The translations under genes and the position numbers were made by a program. The notes below the pieces were generated by a model that worked only from the letters and a program-made list of their open reading frames with translations, was not told the DNA's origin and ran no database searches. From Bifidobacterium breve (lineage in GTDB: Bacteria; Actinomycetota; Actinomycetes; S36-B12), in assembly GCA_945870085.1 (NCBI GenBank), contig CAMBQX010000097.1:1-6611 (forward strand): a DNA stretch of 6,611 nucleotides. The letters run 5' to 3'. Below, piece by piece: positions 5,556 to 6,611 of the stretch. Every line of letters begins with the position of its first letter. Position 1 is the stretch's first letter.

Positions 5556-6611
5556 TCAGCCCAGGAGATCTCGCACGACCGCATCGGCAAAAAGTCGACC
5601 CCGCGTCGAGACTACGAGCCGGCCACCGGCCAGCGCGGCTTCGTCCAACAAGCCATCATTTGCGAGCTTGGCAATGACCTGATCATCGAGGCCATCGACG
5701 GCAGCCAGCTCCAGTCCCGCCGCGGTTCGCAACCCCAGCATGACCTGCTCCATCCGGATCTGCGCAGGCGTCAACACCTCACGTTGGTCAATAGGTAACT
5801 CACCGGCGGTCAATTTCTGCGAGTACGAACGCGGATGTTTTACGTTCCACCAACGCGCACCATCAAGGTGGCTATGGGCACCCGGTCCGATGCCCAACCA
5901 ATCATCATTAAGCCAATAATGAATATTGTGTTGGCATCTTCCACCCGGCTGCGCCCAGTTAGATACTTCATACCAAGTGAACCCGCGCTTGGTGAGCAGG
6001 TGATCGACTAATTCGTACCGGTGGGCCGCATCATCTTCATCGGGCCTCGCAACTGAACCGGTCGCAACCTGTCGCGCCAGCGGAGTATTTGGCTCAACAA
6101 TTAACGTGTATGCAGAGACATGGTCAACACCTGCGTCGGTTACTAAATCAACCGAATCCCGCAAGTCTTGGTCGGTTTCACCCGGTGTGGCAATGATGAG
6201 ATCTGCACTGATGTGCTCGAACTCAGCGGCCCGTGCCATTTCAATCGCGGCAGCGGCCGCACCTGCGGTATGTGTGCGGTCTAGAGTTTTAAGTACTAAT
6301 GGAGATGCACTTTGCACCCCGAATGAGATGCGGGTAAAGCCCCCGGCCCGCAGTTGATCAAGCTTGGCCTGATCGACACTGTCAGGGTTCGCCTCAGTGG
6401 TGATTTCGGCATTCGAGGCGAATCCAAACTTTTGCTCGATAGCTGCGAGTATCGCCACGAGCGCCTTGCCGCTTAGCAGCGTTGGCGTGCCACCGCCGAA
6501 GAACACGGTTTCTACCGGGCGCCGGTCTGAGCCCATTTCATGGGCAGCAAGTTGTATTTCAGAGATCAACACCTGATCGAAAGTGTCGCGCTGAACCTGA
6601 TTACCTAAATC
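5556..6611 (-). CDS. hemW: radical SAM heme chaperone HemW, N-terminus outside window
   Basis: 351 residues are visible and the frame is open to the window edge, so a GTG at 6572 should not be taken as the start. HemW carries a [4Fe-4S] cluster and delivers heme; it was long misannotated as oxygen-independent coproporphyrinogen III oxidase. Seen here: F-F-G-G-G-T-P-T (SAM binding, about visible residues 37-44), E-A-N-P-D-S, R-I-S-F-G-V-Q-S, A-T-P-G-E-T-D-Q-D, W-Y-E-V-S-N-W-A, the family-typical H-N-I-H-Y-W and G-I-G-P-G-A-H-S, then the HemN_C-type C-terminal domain. The cluster-binding C-x3-C-x2-C must lie in the unseen N-terminal few dozen residues. Its place upstream of hrcA is normal for actinobacteria, but here mgsA and the repeat region are inserted between the two. 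Confidence 0.95.
   Translation of the reverse strand, partial: DLGNQVQRDTFDQVLISEIQLAAHEMGSDRRPVETVFFGGGTPTLLSGKALVAILAAIEQKFGFASNAEITTEANPDSVDQAKLDQLRAGGFTRISFGVQSASPLVLKTLDRTHTAGAAAAAIEMARAAEFEHISADLIIATPGETDQDLRDSVDLVTDAGVDHVSAYTLIVEPNTPLARQVATGSVARPDEDDAAHRYELVDHLLTKRGFTWYEVSNWAQPGGRCQHNIHYWLNDDWLGIGPGAHSHLDGARWWNVKHPRSYSQKLTAGELPIDQREVLTPAQIRMEQVMLGLRTAAGLELAAVDGLDDQVIAKLANDGLLDEAALAGGRLVVSTRGRLFADAVVRDLLG

Noticed and set aside
5556..6572. HemW starting at the GTG at 6572
   Set aside because: The frame stays open to the window edge, and a start here would lack the radical SAM cysteine motif that every HemW carries upstream of the G-G-G-T-P.

Overview
The window comes from an actinobacterium (Actinomycetota) with mid-range base composition, roughly 54% GC by eye. 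The evidence is the gene order hemW - hrcA - dnaJ - rsmE - HIT - phoH - ybeY, a typical actinobacterial arrangement, together with the protein sequences themselves. The GC is well below that of Streptomyces or Mycobacterium. This could fit a streamlined aquatic lineage, but the genus cannot be read from the sequence.

The left two thirds (1-4309) form one compact minus-strand operon. It runs from the heat-shock repressor gene hrcA through dnaJ, rsmE (16S rRNA U1498 methyltransferase), a HIT-family nucleotide hydrolase and phoH to the first codons of ybeY at the window edge. The four junctions from hrcA to phoH are all 4-base stop/start overlaps (GTGA, GTGA, ATGA, ATGA), so translation is probably coupled. 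A near-perfect CIRCE operator (4335-4361) lies just after a TATTAT -10 box upstream of hrcA, so HrcA should repress its own operon and tie ribosome maturation and RNA metabolism genes to the heat-shock response.

Divergent from hrcA is mgsA (plus strand, ending at 5000), encoding methylglyoxal synthase with all catalytic residues and an N-terminal extension. At the right end is hemW (minus strand, 5556 to beyond the window), a radical-SAM heme chaperone whose cluster-binding N-terminus lies outside the window.

The 555-base gap between mgsA and hemW is the most interesting part. It holds two almost identical 69-base hairpins, 486 bases apart. One begins on the mgsA stop codon and the other lies 3 bases beyond the hemW stop. 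In front of the second hairpin is a shrunken copy of mgsA (5391-5486). It is explained to the base by three deletions, each at a short direct repeat (TTGCCC, TGGG, ACCGCA), plus 2 bases of small indels. Between the hairpins on the minus strand is a possible unrecognised 57-residue small protein gene (5117-5290) with a good Shine-Dalgarno site and a Cys-Ile-Cys near its C-terminus.
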